A stretch of DNA of 64,000 nucleotides from Macrostomum hystrix (GCA_950097015.1 CATNEN010000001.1:9419001-9483000); one strand, 5' to 3'; counted from the first letter of the stretch, positions 11,106 through 23,361 are shown. The notes: a model not told the origin generated them from the sequence alone. Numbers and translations are program-made.

Positions 11106-12345
11106 AGCCTTGTGCTAGGAGTGCCAGGAGTGCAAGGAGCATGCACACTGCTTGTTCAGACCTACCTGTGTATTTTTTATCCCGATAATTATATAGTTAG
11201 GCTACGAGATTTTTCTGCAGCGCGTGTTGTTGCAGAAATCAGCAACTTAGCAACTTCCTTCCTCCTGTTGGCTAACAAGATCAAAAGGATTCGCCGACTT
11301 GGGCTACTTGTTCGACAACCGCGGACGGCCTCGCCTTTCAAACCTTCATCCTTGCGCATCCTTCTATGATTTTTGCACTATATAGGAAATAATGAAAACA
11401 GCTGAAGTCAGGGAGTGTGTGTGTGAGTTGCGTGCGTGCGTGCTTCTTAACACCCAAGTCAGTAATTACGAGTAAGGATGTAGCGTGATTTGTTGTCGGG
11501 TCTGTTGATTTCGAATGAAGAACGTAGCGACTGGACGGTACTTTTACAATTTTAAAATTTTTAGTTCAGTTGAAACTGAACGAACGAGAGATCGTAAAAC
11601 TTCATGTGATATTTCATTCTTTCGACGAAAGCGCTCAGACTAATTTCTACCGCGTTCTTTAATTATTGAATGCGTCAAAACTGACAACAAAAATTTATTG
11701 ACCCTTTTGTTTAAAATCATATATTTTATCCCTTTTGCCCCTTTTGCAGATAATATACTACAGTGTTACTTTCTGTAGCATAAGTACCTTAAAGTACCTC
11801 TAATGTAAGATTCAAAAAGAATCTTTTTCTTTCTTACCAAAGTTAGAATTGTAATCGAAGTCTTGCATTTTTTGGAAACTGAAGTTTAAATCAGTGGAAT
11901 CAAGTTATGACTGGCGTGACTCATTCACTGTCATACACACTCATGAACAAACCATGCGGCTATTATCGCATCTGTTACGAAGCTAATGCTGTGGCAAACA
12001 TTTTTTCCCAGGGGAAAATTGCACTTCTTGTTGCCCCCCGGCAGTTCCCAATACGCAAGTGGAGCCGAACAACTGCAGCCGAATTGTCTGGGGAAGTGAA
12101 TTACCCTTTTTTCAACAATTCTTTTTGCTTGTGCTTTGGCGAAGCAGAAGACGAACTGCAGGCCAACTGGGCCAGGAATGAAAGGGCAATGAGAGGCTGT
12201 GACAGCCTGTCATCCTAGATTTTGGACGCCGCCAGCGCTACTTGGCTTCCTAGGGAAATGTGGCATATGACGAATCTATAGATATAGAAAAGGTTAGAAA
12301 GTCCCGACCTGACCAACAAGATGGGCATTTTAGGATTAGATCACA
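11106..12345. other. Non-coding stretch with one unassigned 103-codon frame
   Basis: A plus-strand frame at 11907-12218 (103 codons, six cysteines, two tryptophans) is the only notable ORF. It has no signal peptide, domain or splice support, so I do not call it a gene. A short GTGTGTGTG/GTGCGTGCGTGC run lies near 11416-11440. Confidence 0.35.
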
Positions 12346-13978
12346 TCAGGTTTTTGAATCGTAACAGGAAACGTCGGTAGAATCGTAGCAGGAAACGTCG
12401 GTAGAATCGTAGCAAGAAACGTCGGTAGAATCGTAGAAGGAAACGTCGGTAGAATCGTAGCAAGAAACGTCGGTAGAATCGTAGCAGGAAACGTCGGTAG
12501 AATCGTAGCAAGAAACGTCGGTAGAATCGTAGCAAGAAACGTCGGTAGAATCGTAGCAGGAAACGTCGGTAGAATCGTAGCAGGAAACGTCGGTAGAATC
12601 GTAGCAAGAAACGTCGGTAGAATCGTAGCAAGAAACGTCGGTAGAATCGTAGCAGGAAACGTCGGTAGAATCGTAGCAAGAAACGTCGGTAGAATCGTAG
12701 CAGGAAACGTCGGTAGAATCGTAGCAAGAAACGTCGGTAGAATCGTAGCAAGAAACGTCGGTAGAATCGTAGCAGGAAACGTCGGTAGAATCGTAGCAAG
12801 AAACGTCGGTAGAATCGTAGCAAGAAACGTCGGTAGAATCGTAGCAGGAAACGTCGGTAGAATCGTAGCAGGAAACGTCGGTAGAATCGTAGCAAGAAAC
12901 GTCGGTAGAATCGTAGCAAGAAACGTCGGTAGAATCGTAGCAGGAAACGTCGGTAGAATCGTAGCAAGAAACGTCGGTAGAATCGTAGAAGGAAACGTCG
13001 GTAGAATCGTAGCAGGAAACGTCGGTAGAATCGTAACAGGAAACGTCGGTAGAATCGTAGCAGGAAACGTCGGTAGAATCGTAGCAGGAAACGTCGGTAG
13101 AATCGTAGCAAGAAACGTCGGTAGAATCGTAGCAAGAAACGTCGGTAGAATCGTAGCAGGAAACGTCGGTAGAATCGTAGCAGGAAACGTCGGTATAATC
13201 GTAGCAAGAAACGTCGGTAGAATCGTAGCAGGAAACGTCGGTAGAATCGTAGCAGGAAACGTCGGTAGAATCGTAGCAAGAAACGTCGGTAGAATCGTAG
13301 CAAGAAACGTCGGTAGAATCGTAGCAGGAAACGTCGGTAGAATCGTAGCAGGAAACGTCGGTATAATCGTAGCAGGAAACGTCGGTCGAATCTTACCAGA
13401 AAAGTCGTAGAATCGAGCCAGGAAACGTCGGTAGAATCTTACCAGGAAACGTCGGTATTATCGAACCAGGAAACGTTGGTAGAATCGTAGCAGGAAACGT
13501 CGGTTGAATCGTAGCAGGAAACGTCGTTAGAATCGTAGCAGGAAACGTCGGTAGAATTGTAGCAGGAAACGTCGGTAGAATCGTAGCAAGAAACGTCGGT
13601 AGAATCGTAGCAGGAAACGTCGGTTGAATCGTAGCAGGAAACGTCGTTAGAATCGTAGCAGGAAACGTCGGTAGAATCGTAGCAGGAAACGTCGGTAGAA
13701 TCGTAGCAAGAAACGTCGGTAGAATGGAACCAGGAAACGTCGGTAGAATCGAACCAGGAAACGTCGGTATTATCGAACCAGGAAACGTTGGTAGAATCGT
13801 AGCAGTAAACGTCGGTAGAATCGTAGCAGGAAACGTCGGTAGAATCGTAGCAGGAAACGTCGGTAGAATCGTAACAGGAAACGTCGGTAGAATCTTACCA
13901 GGAAACGTCGGTAGAATCTTACCAGGAAACGTCGGTAGAATCTTACCAGGAAACGTCGGTAGAATCGTAGCAAGAACC
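12346..13978. repeat. 1.6-kb minisatellite, 24-bp unit
   Basis: About 68 copies of a 24-bp unit containing AATCGTAGCAGGAAACGTCG. The left two thirds alternate AGCAGGAAACG and AGCAAGAAACG variants. The right third (from about 13385) is more mixed, with CTTACCAGG and GAACCAGG variants. Because 24 is a multiple of 3, frames stay open for hundreds of codons on both strands (for example a 320-codon minus frame repeating RFYRRFLL); I treat these as by-products of the repeat. Confidence 0.95.
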
Positions 13979-14300
13979 AACTGCTACAGGCTATGATTAG
14001 AAGTAGTGCTCTTGGTCTTAAACTTCTGATGTGTCGGTTGTGGTAAATTTTATTCTAGAAACTTTATTACAAGGTTACAGTTACTTCTGTTAGAATGACT
14101 AACTATACGTTGGCTATATATACATTCAAAAATTTATTTATTTATAGATTTCATGATGTTTTTTGTGAAATGACGTAAAAATTTGCAGAGAGATCCATTA
14201 GTACTCGTATTTTTGCGATATTCATAAAACAGACAGTTTCAGTTTCTAGTTAAAGTTCGAGCACAAAAATCATATTTGTTTTTTCTTCATCATCATCTGG
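13979..14300 (-). other. Likely 3' UTR/downstream region of dishevelled
   Basis: On the minus strand, AATAAA hexamers lie about 160 bp (near 14136) and 250 bp (near 14048) after the dishevelled stop codon at 14301. Either could serve as polyadenylation signal. No ORF. Confidence 0.4.
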
Positions 14301-15498
14301 TCAGGTGCAGTGGGCTAGCCTCAAATTGTTATAGTTCCTTGCCGCTGTTACCGCAGCCGCTGCTGATGAATAGGAAGCAATGATGCTGGATTTCTGAGAA
14401 GAGCTGCTGCCTAAAATACGAAAGAAAATTTGGCGTTATATATGACCTCTGAATGCACTCAAAATATTACTAGGCACGATCGGATAATCCAGTGTGGCGG
14501 GAAAAAGAAGCTGTGTTACTATATACTTAAACTTCTCGTAGAATGCGAAATCCACTTTGAAAATTATCTTTCGTCGAGGATGACTATAAGACGTATTCGA
14601 CAATAAGAATAATTGTTAACAATTGCAACAGGGCTTAGGGCAATGGCACATCTGACGATGAGCACACACGCACACAAATGCTGTTAGCAGACACACACTC
14701 ATGCAGGTGTGTACATCTGGCCTGACTTTCTCATCGTGTACACTTCACTGTGCCTTGGAGGTTGGCCCTCAAGGGCGTAAATTGCACGACAAGCTCCCAA
14801 GCCTTCTCTCCGCGGCTGCGCCCCAAATGAATGTGGCCTGGCCGTGGAATCGAGCTCGGAGACCTTGGTGCGAGAGGCAAACGCGGTAACCGCTCTGCCA
14901 CTCACCCCTGACCTAATCGATATTTAGGCTTTAATAAAATGAAATTAACTTTTCTTCTTCCCCTCGTACAAAGGATTCATTAGGTTTTTTGTCCTGATTT
15001 CGTGACCCCTTCATGATTCTTGTGACAATTATCATTTTCTTCTTTTAGTTTAAAACAGAAAGAATTTGTGACGAGAACAGTTTTTTTGTCCATAGTTGTA
15101 GCCACTTGAGTGACAGTTCAATTTCGACCCCAGACTGAAGATAGGCAAATACAATTCGGCCTAATGGCATGGGAATTGATGAAATGCAGACAGCTTGCGT
15201 CCCTTTGACCTGGATTCGGTAGAGATTTTAGTACGAATCGGATCCCTTAATTACCTCTAAATAGCTCTTTTTACTGCGAAAAAAGGAATGAACAGCTCGC
15301 GGATAATTTAAACGAAAACAGGCTTAAATGTTTCATGGTTGCATCGCATGGGCTTCGGACCCAAATTAACGCTTTAGCTTACCTGAACCAACGCTCAGTA
15401 ACGTTCCACCCGCTGTGGCCGTATTGCTGAGGTGATGCATCGGCAGGGGCTTTCTTGGAAGGCTGCCCTGACCCTCCTGCTGAAGCAGCTGCTGTTGC

Positions 15499-15530
<32 letters not shown>

Positions 15531-18500
15531 ATTTTGCGGCAGCGGTGGCGTGGCAAACGCGGTGTCTAGAAGTTGCTCGTTGCTGAAGCTGCGTCCAGCA
15601 TTCGCGGCACCCGACGTTGACTGCTGAAGCGGCGGTAGTTTGACGGTCATCGCAGATGGATCCTCCAACTGATGATAGTGAAGGAGCTGATGCTGAGGCT
15701 GCGGCTGATGCTGAGGCTGCGGCTGATGCTGATGCTGCGGCTGATGCTGATGCTGCATGGATTGCGAACGATTTGAACCTGTCGGAGGCTGAGGCTGATC
15801 ACCAGCGAAGACGTAATAGCACTGCTCAGAGAATGACGCCTTGTTCACCGTGTGCCGAATGAGTCCAGATCGAAGCAGCTGGCAGGCCAGCTTTTTCGCT
15901 TGCCGACGATCGCGGAAGCCTTCAACATGCAGCAGAAGCCAGTCCACCAGTTCACCACCGATGAACGCGCAGGGGATGCGGATCTTCAGCCAGACTCGAT
16001 CGCGCACCTCGAGTCCGCTGTCTGGAAGCCTCAGAGCGCGTACAATATCGCCGCCGTCAGAGTGCACCGTCAGAGCCACTGCAGCTCGCGCTGAGTGATG
16101 CAACTGCTGCAGCTGCTGCAGAGCCAAGTTCGTCGGGCGCTCGAAGTGTCCGCCAGTTTGACGAGCGGCTGCTGCCGCCGCCGTCGCTGCAGCCGTCGAA
16201 GCGGCCGCTGTGGCAGAAGCCGCAGCTGCAAGCCTCGCACTGGATGAACTTGATGAGCTCGACAGCGAGCGACTTCTAGCTGCTGGTCCTCCGGGTGGTG
16301 GCAAAGCGAACGGCATCGGCTGATGCAGCTGGTCTCCGATTAGAGATCCCACATCGCCTTCAGCTTCGTGTCCAGCAAAGTGATTGCTTCGACTGGACTC
16401 TGCTACAATGATGCCATCAGCATTCACTGCCGTCGCAATCGACTGAGGCGGAGTTGCCGCCACTCCAGGCAGTAAGACAACATCCGGGTCGACCAGGGCT
16501 TCTGCCTCTCGCACAGCGTTTGTGTGAAGTATCCAGGCGCGTGGATCTATTGGACGTACCGGCTCTTCCTGAGACACTCGCAAGTACTGACGACAGTTCC
16601 AGGACTTGGCCACCGTCAAACTGATTGGGCCGGCTCGCTGGACCTGCTCTCGAAGAACACGAACCGCGTCGTCGTTCTCCATCCGATCGAACGGAATGCC
16701 GTTGACCTCGAGAATCAGGTCGCCCGGCTGAATGCGGCCATCCTGATGTACCGCGCCGCCCTTCATGATGCTGCCAACGTATATGCCGCCGTCCGCGCCA
16801 CGCCGACTTGCCTGGCCAACAATGCTGATGCCAAGGAACTGCATGGACTCCATGTCCAGCGTCACTGTGATGATGTTCAGCGATAGAGAAGACTCTGTGA
16901 TGCTGCTGAAGGACGACGCCTGAGGGAATGCGGTGTATTCAAAATCAGGTTTCTTATAAAGTATTAAGAATAGAAAGACCACGATCTATTTTGCCAACGG
17001 GGAAAAGACCACGGGCAGTTTAAATTCCCAAACCGAATAACCGATTTTCGTGAAAGTCCATAATTTGGATCAAAATTTAACGTTCGTTTTGATGAACTAA
17101 TTATAAAAGCCGTCCGACGTCAGCATCGTCGAGATACTCAGCGATTCTTGTCGAATACTCTGTTGACAAGGACAGCTAACATTGCTCTGTATATACTGGC
17201 AAATCCATATTGGTTCAATAATAAAGAAACGGAACTATGATAGCCAACTTGGTTACATGATGAAATTTTGCGGGGAAAAATATGCCTTTTGGATTTTGCC
17301 ACCTGACATCCCGACGAGAATCGTTGAATATCTAGACCATGCCGATGTTTGGGATTCTGGAAGTTGTTTCATCGGATAGAGCGGAAATATTTGCGTCATG
17401 ATAGGGATTTTCATGGCGATTGGTTGAGTATTTTAGATTAGTCCTTCAGTAGTTTAAGGCCAAGCTCTAGAGCAGTTGTTAGCTCTAAAATCTTTGCCAG
17501 GAGCGTTAGCTGAACAGCATCCTCAGTCCATGGATTGAACAGTTGTACATGTGGTTTAGGTATCATTTTGGATCTATCTGGGGAAATCGACAAATATATA
17601 TTTTTAAGCGCAAAATTTTACTCCTCAAAGGTGTGGCGCTGCGATGGACGCGTATCACAGAAAGCAAGCAACTGTCTGCGTGGGCGATCAAGCTCAAAGC
17701 AGACAAAAAATCAAACTGTAAGCTGTAAATGCAATGAATTTCCGGGAGAAAAGTCTGCCTGGTCCACAGTTTGAAAGTTGCACTGCATGGTCAAGTCTGG
17801 ACCCGCCAAGCGAAAGTAGGCGGATATGCAATGCAAAAAGCATGTTCGTCCCAGACGTTTTCTAAACGTAAATACTCGTAGACGGAAGAACAAGCTTGAA
17901 GTCTGAAGCGGTTTTTGTACTTTTTTGCTTCGAAGCTGCATAAACTAGCAGAGAAAGTGTGCCATATTGAAACACAAAATAACCACCGCATGGTTCCATA
18001 TAGTAAAGTCACTTCGACGCATAATTTTGTACTTGTAATGGATGTTCCAGTATTTTATGACGGCATAGATAGCAAGTTTTATTCCTGTAAAAACATCGCA
18101 TAACGCATGGCAGTGATAACGTCCGAAAGGCATAGAAGCATAGCTTTTCGCGTTGAATTTAAGAAAAACAGCGTTCAATTTATAGGTATTACGAACTGTG
18201 GATCGCTTGGGTTGGCATAGCGGTCTACCGCGTTTGCCTCTCGCACCAAGGTCCCTGAGCTCGATTCCGCAACGAGGCCACATTCAATAGGGTGGAATAT
18301 ACGCCTCTGAGGGCCAACCTCCAAGACACGGTGAAGTGTACACTGCCTGACGATGAGAAAGTCAGATGTACACACCTGTGTGAGCGTATGTATGCGTACA
18401 GTATCTGAGTGCGTGTGTGCTCAGAAGACAACGGAATGGGAAGAATTGCCTTCTCGCTGGCTGCGGGTCTAATGTCACCAAAAGATGTGCTAATGCCGGC

Positions 18501-19907
18501 AACCCTCGTCAGCGTCTTCGCTTCGTCAGCGTCTCAAGTGTGAGCAGTTGACGATCGAGAACCTGTGAGGTTGTTGTCAGGGAGATGGTGTGGCATTGCA
18601 CGCCAAATTGCTGCACCAGAGCATACAGTATCTGTAGTAGGGTCAGGAGTGGATTCTCTTAGTCCTTGTTGACCAGAAATTTAACAATTTAGACATTAAG
18701 CTTGATGTTCTTATTTCAACTAGGTGGCATACACTCTCGTCTTCGTGTTACTCTTAACAAGTGTGTAAATTCTACAACAAGCCCCAGGCAAGTCTTCTCT
18801 CCGCTTGGCCTCACCGCAGAGTCGAGCTCAGGACGTTGGTGCTAGAGGCAAATGCATTAGACACAAAGAAAGGAATTGAGGTACATTTGCTGACAAAAAA
18901 GTGAAATATTATTTGTTTCGTAAGCCAGCTCACCCTACTAATCCTTGGAGCTTTTCTTTGGCGCTGTCGAAATCTATGAAAATAATTCGACGACATTGTG
19001 GTGGCCGTAGTTGTGCTGAATCTGCGAGATAAGAACGAAATATTATTTTCAAGTGTATTTGGAAGTTAAATCGACGATATTTTGTTGGAGTATATCGTTT
19101 GGATCCAATTTTTTTCTAGTTTCTAATCCCTTTCCCGTTTCCTACTATAGTTATCACTACAATCCCTCAGTTAAGATTTTTTAGCCCTAGTAGGGGGCTA
19201 AAAACACACCTGGACGATTCCGCTTCATCTTCGGAGTCAAAGAAGCTGGTGGTATCCAAATCGCTGCTCATAATCGAACCGGCCGTCTCATAAAGCTGCT
19301 GCTGCTGCTGCTGCTGCTGCTGGCTCCGATTGCGCTGCCGACCCGTCAGCAGTAGGTCGCGTCCAATATTCAGCTGCTGCTGCTGCCCGACGGGCTGTAG
19401 AGCGCTGCCATTGCGGGGTCGATGATTCGGCACGAAGGCATGGTACAGGTGCGCCAGTCGGTCCGGACGAATAAACTGCGGCTTCCGATGCTGACCTGCT
19501 AACAGGCGTCGACTAGTTGTCGATGGCTGCTGCTGCGATTGGGACGGCTGCTGCTGCTGTTGCAAACGGGACTGAGACTTTTGATGCTGCTGCTGCTGTT
19601 GCTGCTGCTGCCTCTGCTGAGTCCACGTGGCCAATGGCTGCCTGGTAATTTTGGCACTCTGCTTGTTGTTCAACTTCTGGAAGCTTGGAAACGGCTCGCT
19701 AGACTGTCGACTGTGCTCCGTGCCGTTAGCCGCAGAGCCGACTAGATTTCGGTCCGCGGCTGCGCTGCCGACGGCCCCTGTCGCATTGCTGCCACCTCCA
19801 GCTGCTCCGTTTCGATTCGAGGCAGCATTCAATCCGATAACACCTGAGGAAGCTACCTGCTGTGACGAGACGCTGTGAGATAGTGGCAGGCTTGATTGAT
19901 GATTCAT
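14301..19907 (-). CDS. dsh/Dvl: Dishevelled (PDZ and DEP domains; no DIX found), four coding exons
   Basis: Segment polarity protein Dishevelled, the cytoplasmic hub of Wnt/beta-catenin and planar polarity signalling. Exons: 19210-19907, 18934-19021, 15383-16919 and 14301-14410. All junctions are AG...GT and the phases agree (2, 0, 1), giving 811 codons with stop. Joined residues show the family's order: MSSDLDTTSFFDSEDE, then RFS, a basic stretch ending RQRKAPRIS, then SSFSSITES. PDZ (residues about 280-368) carries LGISIVGQ and GGIYVGSIMKGGAV, and DEP (about 563-635) carries GLEVRDRVWLKI and HTVNKASFSEQCYYVF. Long Gln, Gln/His and Ala runs make it longer than the usual 650-740 residues. The usual C-terminal FVDVM is absent; the last exon ends in NNLRLAHCT. 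The start at 19907 is the first ATG of the exon. The N-terminal DIX domain is not visible upstream. Introns carry SINE copies. Confidence 0.92.
14628..14911 (-). mobile_element. SINE family A copy in last dishevelled intron
   Basis: Head at the right end (box-A-like GTGGCAGAGCGGTTACCGCG near 14900, then GCCTCTCGCACCAAGG, then GAGCTCGATTCC near 14850), followed by the family body. The segment that usually holds GGCAGAATTGCCTCCTCGC is deleted, so this is an internally shortened copy. Confidence 0.75.
18205..18510 (+). mobile_element. SINE family A copy in dishevelled intron (plus orientation)
   Basis: Head at the left end (TTGGCATAGCGGTCTACCGC, GCCTCTCGCACCAAGG, GAGCTCGATTCCGC). The full body follows, through GGGCCAACCTCCAAGACACG, TGTACACACCTGTGTGAGCG and GAATTGCCTTCTCGCTGGCT. 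Inserted in the 2.0-kb intron between the PDZ exon and the 88-bp exon, opposite to the gene. Confidence 0.75.
18730..18862 (-). mobile_element. Partial SINE family A copy
   Basis: Only the head half remains. Reading leftwards: GCCTCTAGCACCAACG, GAGCTCGACTCTGCGG, a GAGAAGACTTGCC segment and part of the GCACAGTG region. It lies about 70 bp from the 18934-19021 dishevelled exon, close to its splice donor. Confidence 0.55.
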
Positions 19908-20040
19908 GACTTCGAAATATTTTCTTTCTGAAATTGTCCTCAAAGTAATGTCCCTAGAACACTGAGGGGTATCTACTTACATCAAAACGCTTCTCTGAAT
20001 GTTGCTTTTCAAGCGAAGTTATTTACAAGGAATGTAGAGA
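19908..20040 (-). other. Possible 5' untranslated exon and 53-bp intron of dishevelled
   Basis: Upstream of the first coding exon the minus strand shows a good acceptor (ATTTCAG, exon from 19927) and, 53 bp further up, a good donor (GAT|GTAAGT, GT at 19980-19979). If these are used, the spliced join creates a TAA in frame with, and a few codons before, the ATG at 19907. That would make this ATG the start. Confidence 0.35.
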
Positions 20041-20807
20041 AAGGCGATTGTGGTTGGTCGGCACGATTCCCAATCAAACTTGGAAGGATCGCCATCTTCC
20101 CTCTTACTTTCTCCCATTCCCCATTTTAGATCTATCCCAGCAGCCTCCGAGCACCAACCTCCTCCTCCCCTGACGGTGCCTCATCAAGAGGCTACCCCGA
20201 GAGTAATTAACAGTCAGCCAAGGGACTGCAGGGGCCGTGCTACCGTCCTGTCTGTGCAGGCAGACGAATTTCAGAAGCCACCCTACATCACCCCCTATTT
20301 GGCCTTATGGTCTACGGCTTTCTGTATCCGGGCGGAGGGCAGGGGCTACAGAAAAACTTAGGGGCAGCTTATAGAAACACCAGAAAGCACCACCGGGCTG
20401 GAAAAAATAAGTTTTTCAAGAATCAACTATAAGAAGCTTGGAAAGGCACTGCAGCTGCAACCTGTTATCGAGACGGACAGGAAAATTCCCTCGATGAAAG
20501 CGAGCTATAGAAAGCGAACTAATGAGAGGAGTCAAAAAAGCTCGACCACAATGTTTGAAATTGATTCTAACTTTGGCTACTGTAGCTGGATCAAATATAG
20601 CTCTCATAATGTAACCACTTTTTTGCATGAGAAAACTGATGGCAGAATGAGAAAAATAGTTTCAGTTTAATAAGCATTGTTTGGAAAGCAAATGTAACGA
20701 TAGCCAAGGTTCAATTTTTATTGCAATCCGATAGGGCTAAAATTGCAATGCTTGCTGCTTTGGCATCATAATATTATAACAGCTGGGCTGTTGTTCCGAT
20801 GCACTGA
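20041..20807. other. Non-coding stretch upstream of dishevelled
   Basis: Frames at 20050-20361 (+) and 20416-20628 (-) have no recognisable features. I looked here for DIX-coding exons on the minus strand and found none. Confidence 0.35.
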
Positions 20808-21375
20808 AGATGTCAGGAAGATTTTACAGAAGGATGTCAGAAGAGTTACCACAGAGATGTCAGGAAGATTTTACAGAAGGATGTCAGAAGAGAGTTACCA
20901 TAGAGATGTCAGGAAGATTTTACAGAAGGATGTCAGAAGAGAGTTACCATAGAGATGTCAGGAAGATTTTACAGAAGGATGTCAGAAGAGTTACCACAGA
21001 GATGTCAGGAAGATTTTACAGAAGGATGTCAGAAGAGTTACCATAGAGATGTCAGGAAGATTTTACAGAAGGATGTCAGAAGAGTTACCACAGAGATGTC
21101 AGGAAGATTTTACAGAAGGATGTCAGAAGAGAGTTACCATAGAGATGTCAGGAAGATTTTACAGAAGGATGTCAGAAGAGTTACCACAGAGATGTCAGGA
21201 AGATTTTACAGAAGGATGTCAGAAGAGAGTTACCATAGAGATGTCAGGAAGATTTTACAGAAGGATGTCAGAAGAGTTACCACAGAGATGTCAGGAAGAT
21301 TTTACAGAAGGATGTCAGGATAATTACAAGAGGGATGTCAGGAGAGTTACCAGAGAGATGTCAGAACAGTCATCA
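20808..21375. repeat. Minisatellite, 47-49 bp unit
   Basis: About twelve copies of a unit with AGATGTCAGGAAGATTTTAC then AGAAGGATGTCAGAAGAG, followed by either TTACCACAG (47 bp) or AGTTACCATAG (49 bp); the two forms alternate irregularly. Each unit contains the internal sub-repeat AGGATGTCAG/AGATGTCAG, so it probably grew from a shorter ancestor. Confidence 0.93.
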
Positions 21376-22124
21376 AAATAGCGTTCTATGAGAATATCGT
21401 TTTCTGCTACTTCGATTCATCTATTAACGTACTAAAAAAGACGGTAATATTTCCTTCTGTGTCTTCGAGTTTTTTCTGCCAACTAGTTAGTTAGCAACCG
21501 AAAGAAAACTGTAGAAGCAATAAAAGAGAAGTAGGTGGACAAAAAATAGTCAATTTTCAGCTATTCTCCCACCTGCAACCCTTTCGCTGAAGTGGCATCT
21601 GTTCTGTGCGCCTCGCTACATACTGCAAGCTACATTCCATACGCCTATGCTGGACTTCAAGAATTTAAGTGTGTGTATGTGCGTTGGGGAAGGAGAGGGT
21701 ATTGGAGATGAAAATAGACAAGTGGACACTCAATCATCGCCTGCTTTTCCTGTCTGGGTCGGGGTTTACGGGCACAATCGGCCAGCCTAACGCTAACTTC
21801 CTCCGTGAAATCAGCCAATTATCCCCTCCCTGTGGTATTCAGGTGCATCCTGGAAAAACTAAGGAAACACAAGCGCTGATGTTTGAATAAAATCGATAAC
21901 TCTCTGAATATTTTTAGTTTAGTGCTGAAAAAATGTAGCACTAACCTTTTTTATTTAAGAATTCGACCATATTTTACGAAACCGTGCATCATTATAAAAG
22001 CTGTTTCTAGTTTTGTCCATCGGATATAGGCACGGAGACAAGCAAAGTATTAAATGTAATAAATTTATTATTTATTATTTAGTATTGTTTTATTTAATAA
22101 AGTAATAGTGTATAGTACATTATT
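21376..22124. other. Non-coding stretch
   Basis: No gene recognised; the 73-codon frame at 21669-21890 is featureless. AT-rich toward 22.1 kb. Confidence 0.4.
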
Positions 22125-22432
22125 TAAAGGGGGTTGTACCTAGTAATCAGGGCATCGGACTCATGACTTGAAGGTCCGGGGTTCGATTTCAGACTCTACT
22201 TAGCCAGGTACTTCAATCTGCTTCAGTTCACCCAGCAGTTAAATGGGTGCTAGCATTATAGCTGGGGTAACTGAGGGAGGGTGTGGCGTGCCCGCTAGTC
22301 TATGGTCCAAACAGCCGAACGCAGCCTTCAGATGCGCGCGCAAGAGCTGTGGGGTGTTGTCGGCTTCAAGTCTGGACCAATTGGGGCAGGTCCCGCAGGT
22401 GTAATGAATTATAAATTAAAATCATTATTACT
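22125..22432 (+). mobile_element. SINE family B copy
   Basis: Head GTTGTACCTAGTAATCAGGG, then GGGGTTCGATTTCAGAC as box B, then the family body (TTAAATGGGTGCTAGCATTA, GAGGGAGGGTGTGGCGTGCC, GCAGCCTTCAGATGCGCGCG). The tail is AT-rich and ends in short ATT repeats, where a minisatellite begins directly. Confidence 0.75.
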
Positions 22433-22760
22433 ATTGTCAGGACGTTTCTGTTAGTTCTTGTCAGGACGTTTCTGTTAGTTCTTGTTAGGACGTTTCTGTT
22501 AGTTATTGTCAGGACGTTTCTGTTAGTTCTTGTTAGGACGTTTCTGTTAGTTCTTGTCAGGACGTTTCTGTTAGTTCTTGTCAGGACGATCCTGTTAGTT
22601 CTTGTTAGGACGTTTCTGTTAGTTCTTGTCAGGACGTTTCTGTTAGTTCTTGTTAGGACGTTTCTGTTAGTTCTTGTCAGGACGTTTCTGTTAGTTCTCG
22701 TCAGGACGTTTCTGTAGTATCTTGTCAGGACAGTTATGCAGGTTATTGTCAGGACAGTTC
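22433..22760. repeat. Minisatellite, 24-bp unit (TTGTCAGGACGTTTCTGTTA core)
   Basis: About thirteen copies. Units 1-12 are nearly identical apart from CAGGACG/TAGGACG and one GACGATCCTG variant; the last two or three decay (CAGTTATGCAG, CAGTTCTATGAG). The array starts directly at the tail of the SINE at 22125-22432. Confidence 0.92.
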
Positions 22761-23361
22761 TATGAGCTCTTTTAAGAACGTTTCTGTAGAATCCTGATTG
22801 TTTCTCTTTGTTACTTACTTGTTTGGATCGGTCTCTTTGTTAGTGGTTAAAGCTCAAGGCTTGCTTCGAAGCAATAGCTGCGGCTAAGCTGACGGCTGCA
22901 CATCTGTGGTTTTTGCCGTTTTGGCCATAGACAGTCATTATATAATAATTCATAGAATAAAATAATAATCCATAGAATAATTCAGTCATTGACACTGCTT
23001 CAACTTGGGCCATAGTCTATGGTCAAACATTTTTATTGCAACATTTCACCCCGTACTCAGGCGTTTACGCTCGTACGATGTACTAATTTACGAATCGGAT
23101 TCCTACTTTTAGTAGTCAGTAGTTAGTAGCTCGTAGTACAAAAAGGCGCTCTTCAACTTCAACTTTTAAAGCTATACATCTCAATATGACTACAGAGAGT
23201 AGCTATCGTTGCCTAGTTGCAGAAGGAAAATCGCTATGCAAACTATAACTTTCATTGGTTAAGGGTTCGACCAGCAGGTTTGATAATGCATGGTTCTTGA
23301 GTTTTTTTGTTTTTTTTGTTCGGAAAGAATTTAGTGTGTTTTCAAGAAGAATAGTTTGGTC
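22761..23361. other. Intergenic, upstream of the first glycine-rich gene
   Basis: No ORF. Contains a short local duplication around CCATAGAATAATTCAGTCAT near 22930-22990. Presumed promoter of the gene starting at 23362, but no clear TATA box seen. Confidence 0.35.

Noticed and set aside
11907-12218. 103-codon plus frame
   Set aside because: No signal peptide, domain or splice context; length is within chance for this window.
12341-13303. 320-codon minus-strand frame repeating RFYRRFLL
   Set aside because: Exactly co-extensive with a 24-bp minisatellite; other frames in the array are equally open. No start context, splice or domain support.
19905-19955. DIX-like stretch (ITLRTISERKYFEVMN) just upstream of the dishevelled exon
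   Set aside because: It superficially recalls DIX 'ITL..F...KYFFK.M', but the rest of the domain is absent and the segment straddles a good splice acceptor; coincidence is likelier.
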